Source: CAYMAT01 sp964388495 (GTDB taxonomy: Bacteria; Patescibacteriota; Gracilibacteria; Peribacterales; Peribacteraceae). Taken from it: a stretch of 40,881 nt of DNA. The DNA lies in contig CAYMAT010000004.1 in NCBI GenBank assembly GCA_964388495.1, positions 1 to 40,881 on the forward strand. The letters are read 5' to 3'. Positions 34,508-40,881 of the stretch are shown piece after piece (position 1 is the first letter of the stretch; the number at the start of each line of letters is the position of its first letter). The notes beneath the pieces were generated by a model. That model did not search any database. It had not been told where the DNA came from and saw nothing but the letters and a program-made list of their open reading frames with translations. The translations under genes were made by a program, and so were the position numbers.

Positions 34508-35320
34508 TCAGTATGAGAGCGGACAGGTTTCCTTGATGAGCCTCCAGGCATACCAATAGCGTGCCATTTCGTATTGCAGGGGCAGGCGTACGGGACCGGG
34601 GACGGACCAGATCCAGAGGAGGCGGATGGTTGCGACCGTGCGGGAGCGCAGGGTATGCACCACGCGCCGCCAGAACCAGTGGGCGTATCCCTTTCCCCGC
34701 GATTGTTCTTTCTCAATCGCCACGTACTGCGCCAGCTTGCTATAGAAGGGGCCGATGGCGGGCAGGGGGGCGATGCTGCCGTTCTTCAGAATTCCCGTGA
34801 CCGTCCCGGGCTTGAGACGGATGCGTTCGTGCACGGGCTTCTCCCACTGCTCCACCGCGTCCTTCCGGAAAAAATACAGCCTGCGGTTGGGGTAGGTGGA
34901 AGCGCGTGTAACGATGCGCCCGTCGGGCAGGCGATACTGGCGGGGGACCCACCACGCACCCGGCGCATCCGTGCGCTTTACGATGTCCGCTATCTCCGCC
35001 AAGGCTTCCGGCGCCATTTCCTCGTCGCTGTCCAAAGCCAAAACCCAGGGCTCCGTGGAGCTGTCCAGTCCCACGTTCCTGGCCGCGGAAAAATCACGCA
35101 AAGGTTGTCCTTGGCTCCCGGGTAAACGTTGCGGAAACATGCGTGCGCCAAACGAATCGCCGATGGTCACCGTGTCGTCCGTGCTGCCGCCATCTATCAG
35201 AAGTATTTCCTTGCAGGACACCACGCTTTCCAGTGATGCACGCAGCGTCTGGGCGGAATTCCATGTGAGCACGTGCACGCTCACGGGGAGCGTAGCGGCG
35301 GGGATGGGCGTGTCAGACAT
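34508..35320 (-). CDS. GT2 family glycosyltransferase, WaaE/KdtX-like
   Basis: 270 residues. VSVHVLTWNSAQTLRASLES, ILLIDGGSTDDTV and the metal site LALDSDEEMAPEAL after DFSAARNVGL. The downstream YRLPDGRIVTRASTYPNRRLYFFRKDAV segment and KPVHERI match WaaE-type GT2 enzymes, which add a sugar (often glucose or heptose) to a lipid-linked core. Probably peripheral at the inner membrane via its basic, aromatic C-terminus. Its start overlaps the gtrA stop by 8 nt, so it is cotranscribed and coupled. Confidence 0.88.
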   Translation of the reverse strand: MSDTPIPAATLPVSVHVLTWNSAQTLRASLESVVSCKEILLIDGGSTDDTVTIGDSFGARMFPQRLPGSQGQPLRDFSAARNVGLDSSTEPWVLALDSDEEMAPEALAEIADIVKRTDAPGAWWVPRQYRLPDGRIVTRASTYPNRRLYFFRKDAVEQWEKPVHERIRLKPGTVTGILKNGSIAPLPAIGPFYSKLAQYVAIEKEQSRGKGYAHWFWRRVVHTLRSRTVATIRLLWIWSVPGPVRLPLQYEMARYWYAWRLIKETCPLSY

Positions 35321-35699
35321 AGACGAAGAATTTGTAGATGAGGAAATTCCAGGAAACGGTCAGTCCGATGCTGAGTATTTTAGCGATGCCCGGCTGTACG
35401 CCAACAAACGTCACGAGGAGGTAAACCAGGCCCACCTGCACAGCCAGGTTCACGGCCTGTTGGATGATGTAGCGGAAAAGCTGCTCCGGCGTGCGTTCGC
35501 GCTTTTGGAAAACGAAGTATTTGTGGAACAAGAATGCACTCACCGTGCCAATCAATCCCGATACCACCGTGGACGCCAGGTACGGAACGCCCGCAAAAAG
35601 CATTCCGTAATTGCTGGAGATTTCCAAAGCCGCAGCCGCCCCGCCGCTGCAGAGATAGCGGAGGATCTGGGGCAGATGGGGGAGGACGCGCTTCAGCAT
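35313..35699 (-). CDS. gtrA: GtrA family membrane protein (flippase-like)
   Basis: 128 residues with four membrane helices (about 10-30, 38-58, 72-95, 100-122). Family hallmarks are RYLCSGGAAAALEISSNYG, FLFHKYFVFQKRERTPEQLFRYI and the closing SWNFLIYKFFVY. GtrA proteins are thought to move polyprenyl-phosphate-linked sugars across the membrane. It overlaps the genes on both sides (7 nt upstream, 8 nt downstream) within a minus-strand glycosyltransferase operon. Confidence 0.93.
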   Translation of the reverse strand: MLKRVLPHLPQILRYLCSGGAAAALEISSNYGMLFAGVPYLASTVVSGLIGTVSAFLFHKYFVFQKRERTPEQLFRYIIQQAVNLAVQVGLVYLLVTFVGVQPGIAKILSIGLTVSWNFLIYKFFVYV

Positions 35700-36658
35700 G
35701 TGCGGACAAAATCCATGATAGCGGTTGCCAGGGCCATTGCGTTACCGGGATGGCAGGTCATGACATGCGGATTGCCCGCGTACCGATCCCGGATTGCCGG
35801 CGTATCCCCGGTCAAAAGCGGCACGCCGCACGCCACGGCGTCCACCACCTTGTGCGGCACAACGCGTAAGGCTTTCCCCGATGTTCCAAAAATCCCCAGG
35901 CACAGGTGCGAGCGGCAGATGCTCTCTGCTATCTGGGGCAATGTGGCAAACGGCTTGATCGTCACATTTCTCCCCGTCTTTCCCTGCAGAAAATCCTGCA
36001 GTTTTTTGGGGCCGATGAAGGTGAAATGCACGGGCGCTCCTTGGTCATCCAGGATTTTGGATGCGGCGGCGATGACATCCACCCCCTGCAGCGGGATGAG
36101 CGTCCCGTAAAAAAGAATTTGCACGGGGCGCGTGCTGGCGGAGGGGTGGATCTCCGGACGCGGATAAAAAAGATCGCTGCGCGCCTGCAGTTCAATGACA
36201 CGCACGCGGTGGGGCCTGAGTCCAAATGTCCGTACCAGGTAATCCTTGTGAAGTGGAGTATCGATGATCGTCACGTCGCTCAGGTGCATGGACAGCCAGT
36301 CAATGATCCAGAGCATTACGGCCCACGGATGGATCCTGCTTACGCGCCGCCGGTCTTCCACGTCCGTGTCATACAGGGAAATGAGCGCATCGAACATCAG
36401 GGTTTTCCGTGGCCAACGGGTGACGAGCCACGCAAACGGCACAAGATAGTGCCCAGGAAAAGGCAGCAGCAGGGCATCCACGTTTTTTCGCACGGTTTTG
36501 TATTGCGCCCACAGATCCCGGCATTTCGCTATGTACCCCCTTGCCGACGTGTGGAGTTCCACAATGTTCCAGTCCTCTTTTTTGAGCGCTTCACAGACGG
36601 TCCAATGCCGGGGTGATTGCCTGTCGTGATAGCCGAATGTGGCGATGGTGCGAGGTAT
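35693..36658 (-). CDS. GT4 family glycosyltransferase with probable AUA start
   Basis: 321 residues if begun at ATA 36658. The first conventional in-frame start (GTG 36562) would cut off 32 residues including a family-like N-terminus, RTIATFGYHDRQSPRHW, followed by CEALKKEDWNIVELH. The frame is open up to a TGA just before, with no ATG, GTG or TTG in between. The ATA lies 6 nt after TATGCT with an extended-10 TG, the same spacing as at other genes. Later blocks: FPGHYLVPFAW, LMFDALISLYDT, ILFYGTLIPLQGVDVIAAA, FTFIGPKKLQ and VPHKVVDAVACGVPLLTGD. The usual E-x7-E is weak (GTSGKALRVVPHKVVDA). Heads the gtrA-GT2 operon. Confidence 0.8.
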   Translation of the reverse strand: MPRTIATFGYHDRQSPRHWTVCEALKKEDWNIVELHTSARGYIAKCRDLWAQYKTVRKNVDALLLPFPGHYLVPFAWLVTRWPRKTLMFDALISLYDTDVEDRRRVSRIHPWAVMLWIIDWLSMHLSDVTIIDTPLHKDYLVRTFGLRPHRVRVIELQARSDLFYPRPEIHPSASTRPVQILFYGTLIPLQGVDVIAAASKILDDQGAPVHFTFIGPKKLQDFLQGKTGRNVTIKPFATLPQIAESICRSHLCLGIFGTSGKALRVVPHKVVDAVACGVPLLTGDTPAIRDRYAGNPHVMTCHPGNAMALATAIMDFVRTC

Positions 36659-36664
36659 GCGGAA

Positions 36665-36670
36665 AGCATA
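36665..36670 (-). promoter_or_regulatory. -10 element TATGCT of the gtrA operon
   Basis: TGA-TATGCT on the minus strand, an extended -10, ends 6 nt before the ATA at 36658. Confidence 0.55.
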
Positions 36671-36675
36671 TCAGG

Positions 36676-36681
36676 TACCAT
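36676..36681 (+). promoter_or_regulatory. -10 element TACCAT of the plus-strand GT4
   Basis: TACCAT ends 6 nt before GTG 36688. It lies 5 nt from the opposing TATGCT box. Confidence 0.45.
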
Positions 36682-36687
36682 ATCGCC

Positions 36688-37863
36688 GTGCGCATCGCGT
36701 ATATCAATCACGGGCGTTTCCCCACCGAGAAGGCGTACGGGAGCCAAATCGCCCAGGTGTGCCAGGCCATGGCGGATCTGGGGAATGCGGTCACTTTGGT
36801 GAGCCCCACTTTCCGTAACCCCATCGCGGTGTCCGGTAGCGAGTATTACGGTATTTCCGGGACCGTGGAGGAAAGGCATCTGCCGCACTTTGACGCCTTC
36901 CGCTCCTGGTATGTTCCCGGGAAGCTGGCGTTTGTCGTCAGCATGTTTTCCTATGCACGGTCGGTCCTTGCGCATGTCGTATCCCGGAATTACGAGCTTC
37001 TGTATGTGCGCTCGCCGCTGCTCCTCGCCCGTGCTGTAGGGAGCGGAATCCCCACTGTTATCGAGCTGCATGACATTCCTCGGATTTTCAGAAAATCCTT
37101 CGTGCGTTGCTGTAACCGGTGCCGCGTCGTTGTCGCGCTCACATCGCCCATGCGTCAGGAGCTGATTGCGATAGGTGTCCGTCCGGAAAAAATCCGGGTG
37201 GAGTCCGATGGCGTGGATTTGCGGAGGTTCGCGGATCACAGTCCTCCATTGGAGGCAAAATCGCAGTGGCCGAAGCGGTTTCCGCAGGATCGTCCTGTGA
37301 TGGGGTATGTGGGCACGCTCACAACGCGTGAAACCCTGTCCAAAGGCGTGGAAGACATGGTGAACGCTGCGGCTGAGCTGAAGGAAAAGAATGTAAAAAT
37401 CTTCACATGGATCGTGGGAGGACCTGAACGTGCCGTGGAAGAATTACGGCAGCGGGCAATGCATCTGGGGCTTACGGATGCAGAGATCGGTTTTGAGGGG
37501 CGTATAGACGCTTCTCGGGTTTCTTCCGCTTTATGGGCCTGCGATCTCTGTGTGTATCCCGCTCCGGCGTCCCGTCATTCGTATTTCATGCGCGACACGT
37601 CCCCGCTCAAGCTCTTTGAATACATGGCCTCTCGCCGACCCATTGTCTGCGCGGACATTCCGCCCGTGCGCGACGTTGTGGACGAGAGGTCCGTCCTCTT
37701 CTATCAGCCCGGCAACGCCGCCATGTTGGCGGAGCAGATCGGCCGGGTTCTGGGTGACCCGCAAGAGGCTCAAAAACGCGTCCGTTTTGCGGCGGAGACG
37801 GTCCAAAAGCACGATTGGAGAATGCGCATGGAACGCATCCTCACGGCTGCGGGTTCACTGTAG
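36688..37863 (+). CDS. GT4 family glycosyltransferase
   Basis: 391 residues, GTG start. N-terminus RIAYINHGRFPTEKAYGSQIA is a GT4 acceptor loop. Then VIELHDIPRIF, VMGYVGTLTTRETLSKGVEDM, WIVGGPERAVEE, IGFEGRIDASRVSSAL and the donor block YPAPASRHSYFMRDTSP with LKLFEYMASRRPIVCADIP, the E-containing donor-site segment. The frame is open upstream to 36613, but the homology and the -10 spacing choose GTG 36688. The stop codon overlaps the -10 of the cupin gene. Confidence 0.9.
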   Translation: MRIAYINHGRFPTEKAYGSQIAQVCQAMADLGNAVTLVSPTFRNPIAVSGSEYYGISGTVEERHLPHFDAFRSWYVPGKLAFVVSMFSYARSVLAHVVSRNYELLYVRSPLLLARAVGSGIPTVIELHDIPRIFRKSFVRCCNRCRVVVALTSPMRQELIAIGVRPEKIRVESDGVDLRRFADHSPPLEAKSQWPKRFPQDRPVMGYVGTLTTRETLSKGVEDMVNAAAELKEKNVKIFTWIVGGPERAVEELRQRAMHLGLTDAEIGFEGRIDASRVSSALWACDLCVYPAPASRHSYFMRDTSPLKLFEYMASRRPIVCADIPPVRDVVDERSVLFYQPGNAAMLAEQIGRVLGDPQEAQKRVRFAAETVQKHDWRMRMERILTAAGSL

Positions 37864-37866
37864 AAT
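37861..37866 (+). promoter_or_regulatory. -10 element TAGAAT of the cupin gene
   Basis: TAGAAT ends 6 nt before ATG 37873. Its first three bases are the stop codon of the previous gene. Confidence 0.45.
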
Positions 37867-37872
37867 GCCTTC

Positions 37873-38274
37873 ATGCCCATCACTCCCGTCGTTCACAGCG
37901 GCCAGACGTATGCCATCTTCGTTACGGGAAAGCCGGAAGTGGAAGGCGCCAAATTCATCACGGACCATACGGAAGAATTCCAGATCGGCATCATGGAGCG
38001 TCCCGCAGGGCATCAGGTGAAGCCGCACCGTCATCCGGAGCGCAGTGAGCTGATTCGCAATGTCAGTGAGTTTCTCTACATACAGGAGGGCGCGGCGGAG
38101 GTGACGGTTTTTGACGACCAATGGGCACCGCTCCATAAGCAAAAAGTGGCAGCGGGGGATTTCCTCGTCTTCTTCCGCGGCGGGCATGCCCTTACCATGC
38201 TCCAGGAAACACGTCTGATTGAGGTAAAACAGGGGCCGTTTCCGGGGGATAAGGAGGGCAAAGAGTATCGGTAG
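37873..38274 (+). CDS. Cupin protein of polysaccharide clusters
   Basis: 133 residues, single cupin domain. Metal-site-like KPHRHPERSELIRN gives two histidines and a glutamate, followed by SEFLYIQEGAAEVTVFDD and a second cupin strand AGDFLVFFRGGHALTML with a further histidine, and the closing motif LIEVKQGPFPGD. I know this closing motif from cupins placed next to sugar aminotransferases in surface-polysaccharide clusters. It is not the FdtA/WxcM ketoisomerase family as far as I can see. Role in nucleotide-sugar modification is inferred from context; a DegT-type aminotransferase gene follows. Confidence 0.85.
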   Translation: MPITPVVHSGQTYAIFVTGKPEVEGAKFITDHTEEFQIGIMERPAGHQVKPHRHPERSELIRNVSEFLYIQEGAAEVTVFDDQWAPLHKQKVAAGDFLVFFRGGHALTMLQETRLIEVKQGPFPGDKEGKEYR

Positions 38275-38309
38275 AAGGGGAAACAGGGGAAAAAAGGGAA
38301 AAAGGACGC
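38275..38309. repeat. Purine-rich low-complexity stretch before the aminotransferase gene
   Basis: 35 bases almost entirely G and A on the plus strand, in runs of AAA and GGG (core GGGGAAACAGGGGAAAAAAG). A similar run lies inside pheT at 23181-23210. Confidence 0.6.
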
Positions 38310-38315
38310 TATTAT
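38310..38315 (+). promoter_or_regulatory. -10 element TATTAT of the aminotransferase gene
   Basis: TATTAT ends 6 nt before ATG 38322, directly after a purine-rich run. Confidence 0.55.
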
Positions 38316-38321
38316 TTGCCT

Positions 38322-39437
38322 ATGCCCATGACCGTTCCCGTCAACGAGCCGGTTATCACTCCTGAAGCGAAGAAATTCGTGATGGAGGCGCTGAATTCGG
38401 GATGGGTTTCCTCCGCCGGGCCGTTCATCGACGCGTTTGAGAAGGAGTTTGCGGACTACATCGGCGTCAGGCATGCCATTACTGTCACCAGCGGAACGGC
38501 GGCGCTGCATCTTGCCCTGCTCAGTCTTGGGATCGGTCCCGGGGACGAGGTCATTGTTCCGGATTTTACGATGATCGCCTCCGTATTTGCGGTGCTCTAC
38601 ACGGGCGCCACGCCGGTATTTGTGGATATCGAACGCGATACCTACAACATGGACGTCTCGCTTCTGGAAAAGAAGATCACGAAAAAGACCAAGGCCATCA
38701 TGCCCGTGCATATCTACGGCCACAGCGTGGATATGGATCCGCTTTTGACGCTCGCTAATAAGCACGGCATTGCCGTGGTGGAGGACGCCGCAGAGGCTCA
38801 CGGAGCGCTCTATAACGGGAAAAAATGCGGCTCCATGGGCGCCATCGGCTGCTTCAGTTTCTACGCCAACAAAATCATCACCACGGGGGAAGGCGGCATG
38901 GTGGTGACCAATGATGACGCGCTGGCTGCGCGCATCCGGTCCCTGAAAGACCTGTCGCACATGCCCGGCAAACGCTTCTGGCACCAGGAATTGGGGTACA
39001 ACTACCGCATGACCAATCTCCAGGCTGCGCTGGGGCTTGGCCAACTGCGCCATGTGGAAGAGTTCATCACCAAAAAAATCCGGATGACGGCCGATTATGA
39101 GAAGCGTCTCAAAAGCATCCCCGGCCTGACGCTCCCCGTCACCAAGCCGTACGCAAAGAACGTGTTCTGGATGTACTCGGTTCTGGTGGAAAAGGATTTC
39201 CCGCTCTCCCGCGACCAGTTGCGTGCGGCACTCAAGGAGAAAGGCGTGGATACGCGCGACTTTTTCCCGTCCTCCGCCGCTCAGCCGGTCATCGAGAAGC
39301 GGATGGGCAAACAGCCGCCCTGTCCCGTATCCCAGGATGTTGCCGCCCGTGGCCTGTATCTCCCGTCCGGACTGGCGCTGACAGACGCGCAGCTGCAGTA
39401 TGTCTGCGACTGCATTGCGGAAATCGCCCATGGCTGA
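38322..39437 (+). CDS. DegT/DnrJ/EryC1/StrS sugar aminotransferase
   Basis: 371 residues. PLP enzyme that puts an amino group on a keto-sugar nucleotide. Seen: VNEPVITPEAKKFVMEAL and SGWVSSAGPF, the TSGTAALHLAL cofactor loop, VEDAAEAHGA, SFYANKIITTGEGG with the PLP-binding lysine, and ELGYNYRMTNLQAALGLGQL. All are typical of the family. With RmlA and RmlB in the window, a dTDP-4-amino-4,6-dideoxy (or 3-amino) sugar is the likely product, but UDP-sugars cannot be excluded. The start is ATG 38322 with TATTAT 6 nt upstream; ATG 38328 is the alternative. The next gene overlaps its end by 8 nt. Confidence 0.94.
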   Translation: MPMTVPVNEPVITPEAKKFVMEALNSGWVSSAGPFIDAFEKEFADYIGVRHAITVTSGTAALHLALLSLGIGPGDEVIVPDFTMIASVFAVLYTGATPVFVDIERDTYNMDVSLLEKKITKKTKAIMPVHIYGHSVDMDPLLTLANKHGIAVVEDAAEAHGALYNGKKCGSMGAIGCFSFYANKIITTGEGGMVVTNDDALAARIRSLKDLSHMPGKRFWHQELGYNYRMTNLQAALGLGQLRHVEEFITKKIRMTADYEKRLKSIPGLTLPVTKPYAKNVFWMYSVLVEKDFPLSRDQLRAALKEKGVDTRDFFPSSAAQPVIEKRMGKQPPCPVSQDVAARGLYLPSGLALTDAQLQYVCDCIAEIAHG

Positions 39438-40188
39438 TTCGTCTCCAATCAAGGCAAGCATCGTTCTCCCCACCTATGATGAACGGGGGAACATCGTGCG
39501 GCTTATTGAAGCGCTCAGAAAAGAGGTTCCAGCCCCCCTGGAGATCATTGTGGTGGACGATAACTCCCCGGACGGCACGTCCCAGGCCGTGAGCGAATAC
39601 ATTGCGGCACATCCGGGTGAAGAGACGCGCATTGAGACGCGCTACACGGACCGCGGGCTCACCAATTCCATCTCGCGCGGCATAGAGTTGAGCACCGGTG
39701 ACATCATCTGCTGGATGGATTGCGACTTTTCGCATCCTCCGGCGGACATGGCCAAACTGGTTTCCCTCGTGCGGGAGGGAAAAGCGGAGATTGCGGTGGC
39801 ATCGCGCTATATCACGGGAGGGCAGTACAAGAGCGGGCTCAAGTGGTTTGGTGCCGATGAGACGGCAATGGGCGTCCTCTTAAGCCGCCTCATCAACTGG
39901 TTCATCCGCGTGGCGCTGGATCCGCGTTTCCATGACTACACCAGCGGCTTTATAGCGGTGCGCGCTACCACACTGCGCTCGCTTATGCCTCTCTATGGCG
40001 ATTACGGCGAATACTTCATGGATCTCATGTACCGGGCAATCAAAAAAGGACATACGTTCCTGGAAATCCCCTTCGTTTCCCCTCCGCGTACGTACGGAGT
40101 GAGTAAAACGGGTACCAGCTTCCGTCAGCTCTTCCGTCGCGGGGTTAAATACATCCGGGTGATCGGGAGATTGTGGCACGTGAAGTGA
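39430..40188 (+). CDS. GT2 family glycosyltransferase, DPM1-like
   Basis: 252 residues. SIVLPTYDERGNIVRLIEAL, IIVVDDNSPDGTSQAV and the metal site CWMDCDFSHPPADM, then VASRYITGG and the SGFIAVRATTL and PFVSPPRTYGVSKTG segments. These match polyprenol-phosphate mannosyltransferases of the DPM1 kind. The ATG lies 8 nt before the end of the aminotransferase gene, so it is coupled. The C-terminal FRQLFRRGVKYIRVIGRLW is basic and amphipathic, suited to peripheral membrane binding. Its TGA abuts the stop of the SGNH gene. Confidence 0.92.
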   Translation: MADSSPIKASIVLPTYDERGNIVRLIEALRKEVPAPLEIIVVDDNSPDGTSQAVSEYIAAHPGEETRIETRYTDRGLTNSISRGIELSTGDIICWMDCDFSHPPADMAKLVSLVREGKAEIAVASRYITGGQYKSGLKWFGADETAMGVLLSRLINWFIRVALDPRFHDYTSGFIAVRATTLRSLMPLYGDYGEYFMDLMYRAIKKGHTFLEIPFVSPPRTYGVSKTGTSFRQLFRRGVKYIRVIGRLWHVK

Positions 40189-40881
40189 TCAGCGGGGCAG
40201 GAGGTTTCCTTTCTTGAGCATGTTGGCGATCAATTGCGCCGCCGTGGCGGTGCTTGCCGCACTGGGGTGGACCGTATCCCAAGAGAGGGTCTCCATTTCA
40301 TTCCGGAAATTCTCATAGAGGTTGAGTGTTTTGAACCCTGAATTTTTGGCTACGGCTTCAAGTTTTGGAACAGTGCGATTGTGCAGTGTCTTCTCTGGCC
40401 ATATCACGAAGAGGCGCGGGAGCGACGGGGGGAGACTTGCGGCAAACGCCTGCAGTTCCTTCCCGTACCTGGCGATCTGTGCATCCGTTATGGGGTCTAT
40501 GTCCGGATTTTCTTTACTCTCCTGCATCTGCGCGTGCATGTTCTGCTGCTCCGTGCGTCTCACGATGATCTTTTTCATCGTCCTGTAGAAGGCGCTGTGC
40601 AGATCCAGCCAGCATCGACCGGGGATATATCCCATGATCCCGTCCTGGATCGGATGACATTCCGTTTTGGTCTCCACCCATCCCGGCTCATGCAGGTTTC
40701 CGTCTGCTGCAAGCACTGGCGGAGCAGAATCGTCCGTCAGATCGTTCCAGAAAAAGACGAGGACGAGTGCATCAGCCCTCAGCTTCTCGGATTTTTCCGC
40801 AAAGATGCGCCTTTCCTGGTTCAGTGTGTATCCGGGAGCGGCTTCTGTCATGACATTGTATTGATGATCAAGAAGCGAATC
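40189..40881 (-). CDS. SGNH/GDSL hydrolase, N-terminus outside window
   Basis: At least 230 residues are visible; the frame runs through the right window edge without a start. Block II reads YNVMTEAAPGYTLNQE, block III LVFFWNDLTDD with the oxyanion Asn, and block V LSWDTVHPSAAS with the catalytic Asp and His. The nucleophile Ser (block I) must lie beyond the edge. An insertion of about 90 residues separates blocks III and V. In this setting an esterase acting on acylated surface glycan is plausible. ATG 40851 is not the real start because block II runs across it. Confidence 0.82.
   Translation of the reverse strand, partial: DSLLDHQYNVMTEAAPGYTLNQERRIFAEKSEKLRADALVLVFFWNDLTDDSAPPVLAADGNLHEPGWVETKTECHPIQDGIMGYIPGRCWLDLHSAFYRTMKKIIVRRTEQQNMHAQMQESKENPDIDPITDAQIARYGKELQAFAASLPPSLPRLFVIWPEKTLHNRTVPKLEAVAKNSGFKTLNLYENFRNEMETLSWDTVHPSAASTATAAQLIANMLKKGNLLPR

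Noticed and set aside
38316..38321. TTG 38316 as the start of the aminotransferase
   Set aside because: It lies directly after the -10 TATTAT, so it could not be within the transcript; ATG 38322 fits the 6-nt spacing.
1..40881. Recoded UGA (code 25) as in Gracilibacteria/SR1
   Set aside because: Many genes end in UGA exactly at family ends and UGA forms ATGA overlaps and abutting stops; no conserved internal UGA was seen.

Overview
The window looks like a chromosomal segment of a Candidate Phyla Radiation (Patescibacteria) bacterium, most likely of the Peregrinibacteria/Peribacteria type. This is inferred from small, tightly packed genes, UGA used as an ordinary stop, many genes for surface glycans, a giant secreted-type repeat protein, a stand-alone SufS/SufU pair, and no recognisable Shine-Dalgarno sequences. 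Base composition looks to be in the mid-50s % GC by eye. There are no phage, IS or CRISPR structures. No stretch longer than about 140 bases lacks a gene or RNA.

Layout. (1) 1-7974: the 3' part of one enormous gene for a modular surface or fibre protein. It is interrupted by a 100-N scaffold gap that falls inside an exact internal repeat. (2) 7975-15726: ndk, rmlA (rfbA), then a minus-strand group of glycosyltransferases (two GT4, one GT2 with a DUF2304 partner, one 927-residue GT-C membrane enzyme) and an 87-residue orphan. (3) 15782-21685: sufS, an orphan helical protein, sufU, tRNA-Thr(GGT), a 44-bp hairpin repeat pair, a site-2 protease family protein, rpmB, small membrane proteins, tRNA-Ser(GGA) and a second GT-C enzyme. 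(4) 21817-26762: pheT, a PduO-type cob(I)alamin adenosyltransferase, a small membrane protein, rpmH (too short for routine ORF calling) and an M16 zinc peptidase. (5) 26831-40881: a dense surface-polysaccharide/glycosylation island. It holds rmlB, five GT4 and three GT2 enzymes, a GT-C, a GtrA flippase, a putative new GT-A enzyme, a cupin, a DegT-type sugar aminotransferase and the end of an SGNH hydrolase.

How the genes work together. RmlA and RmlB make dTDP-4-keto-6-deoxyglucose. The DegT aminotransferase and cupin suggest an amino-deoxy sugar. GT4/GT2 enzymes would assemble glycan on the cytoplasmic face. The GT2 (polyprenyl-phosphate sugar synthase type), GtrA/DUF2304 and GT-C enzymes form lipid-linked donor, flipping and extracytoplasmic transfer modules. 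The giant Ser-rich repeat protein is a plausible but unproven acceptor.

The most striking observation is a transcription/translation grammar. At about 22 gene starts a -10 hexamer of the form TANNNT (CATACT once) lies 6-11 nt, usually 6-9 nt, before the start codon. These genes are therefore probably transcribed as leaderless or nearly leaderless mRNAs. The rule fixes many start codons, including several GTG starts, and points to an AUA initiation codon for one GT4 gene. Convergent genes are packed so that four pairs of stop codons touch with no intervening base.
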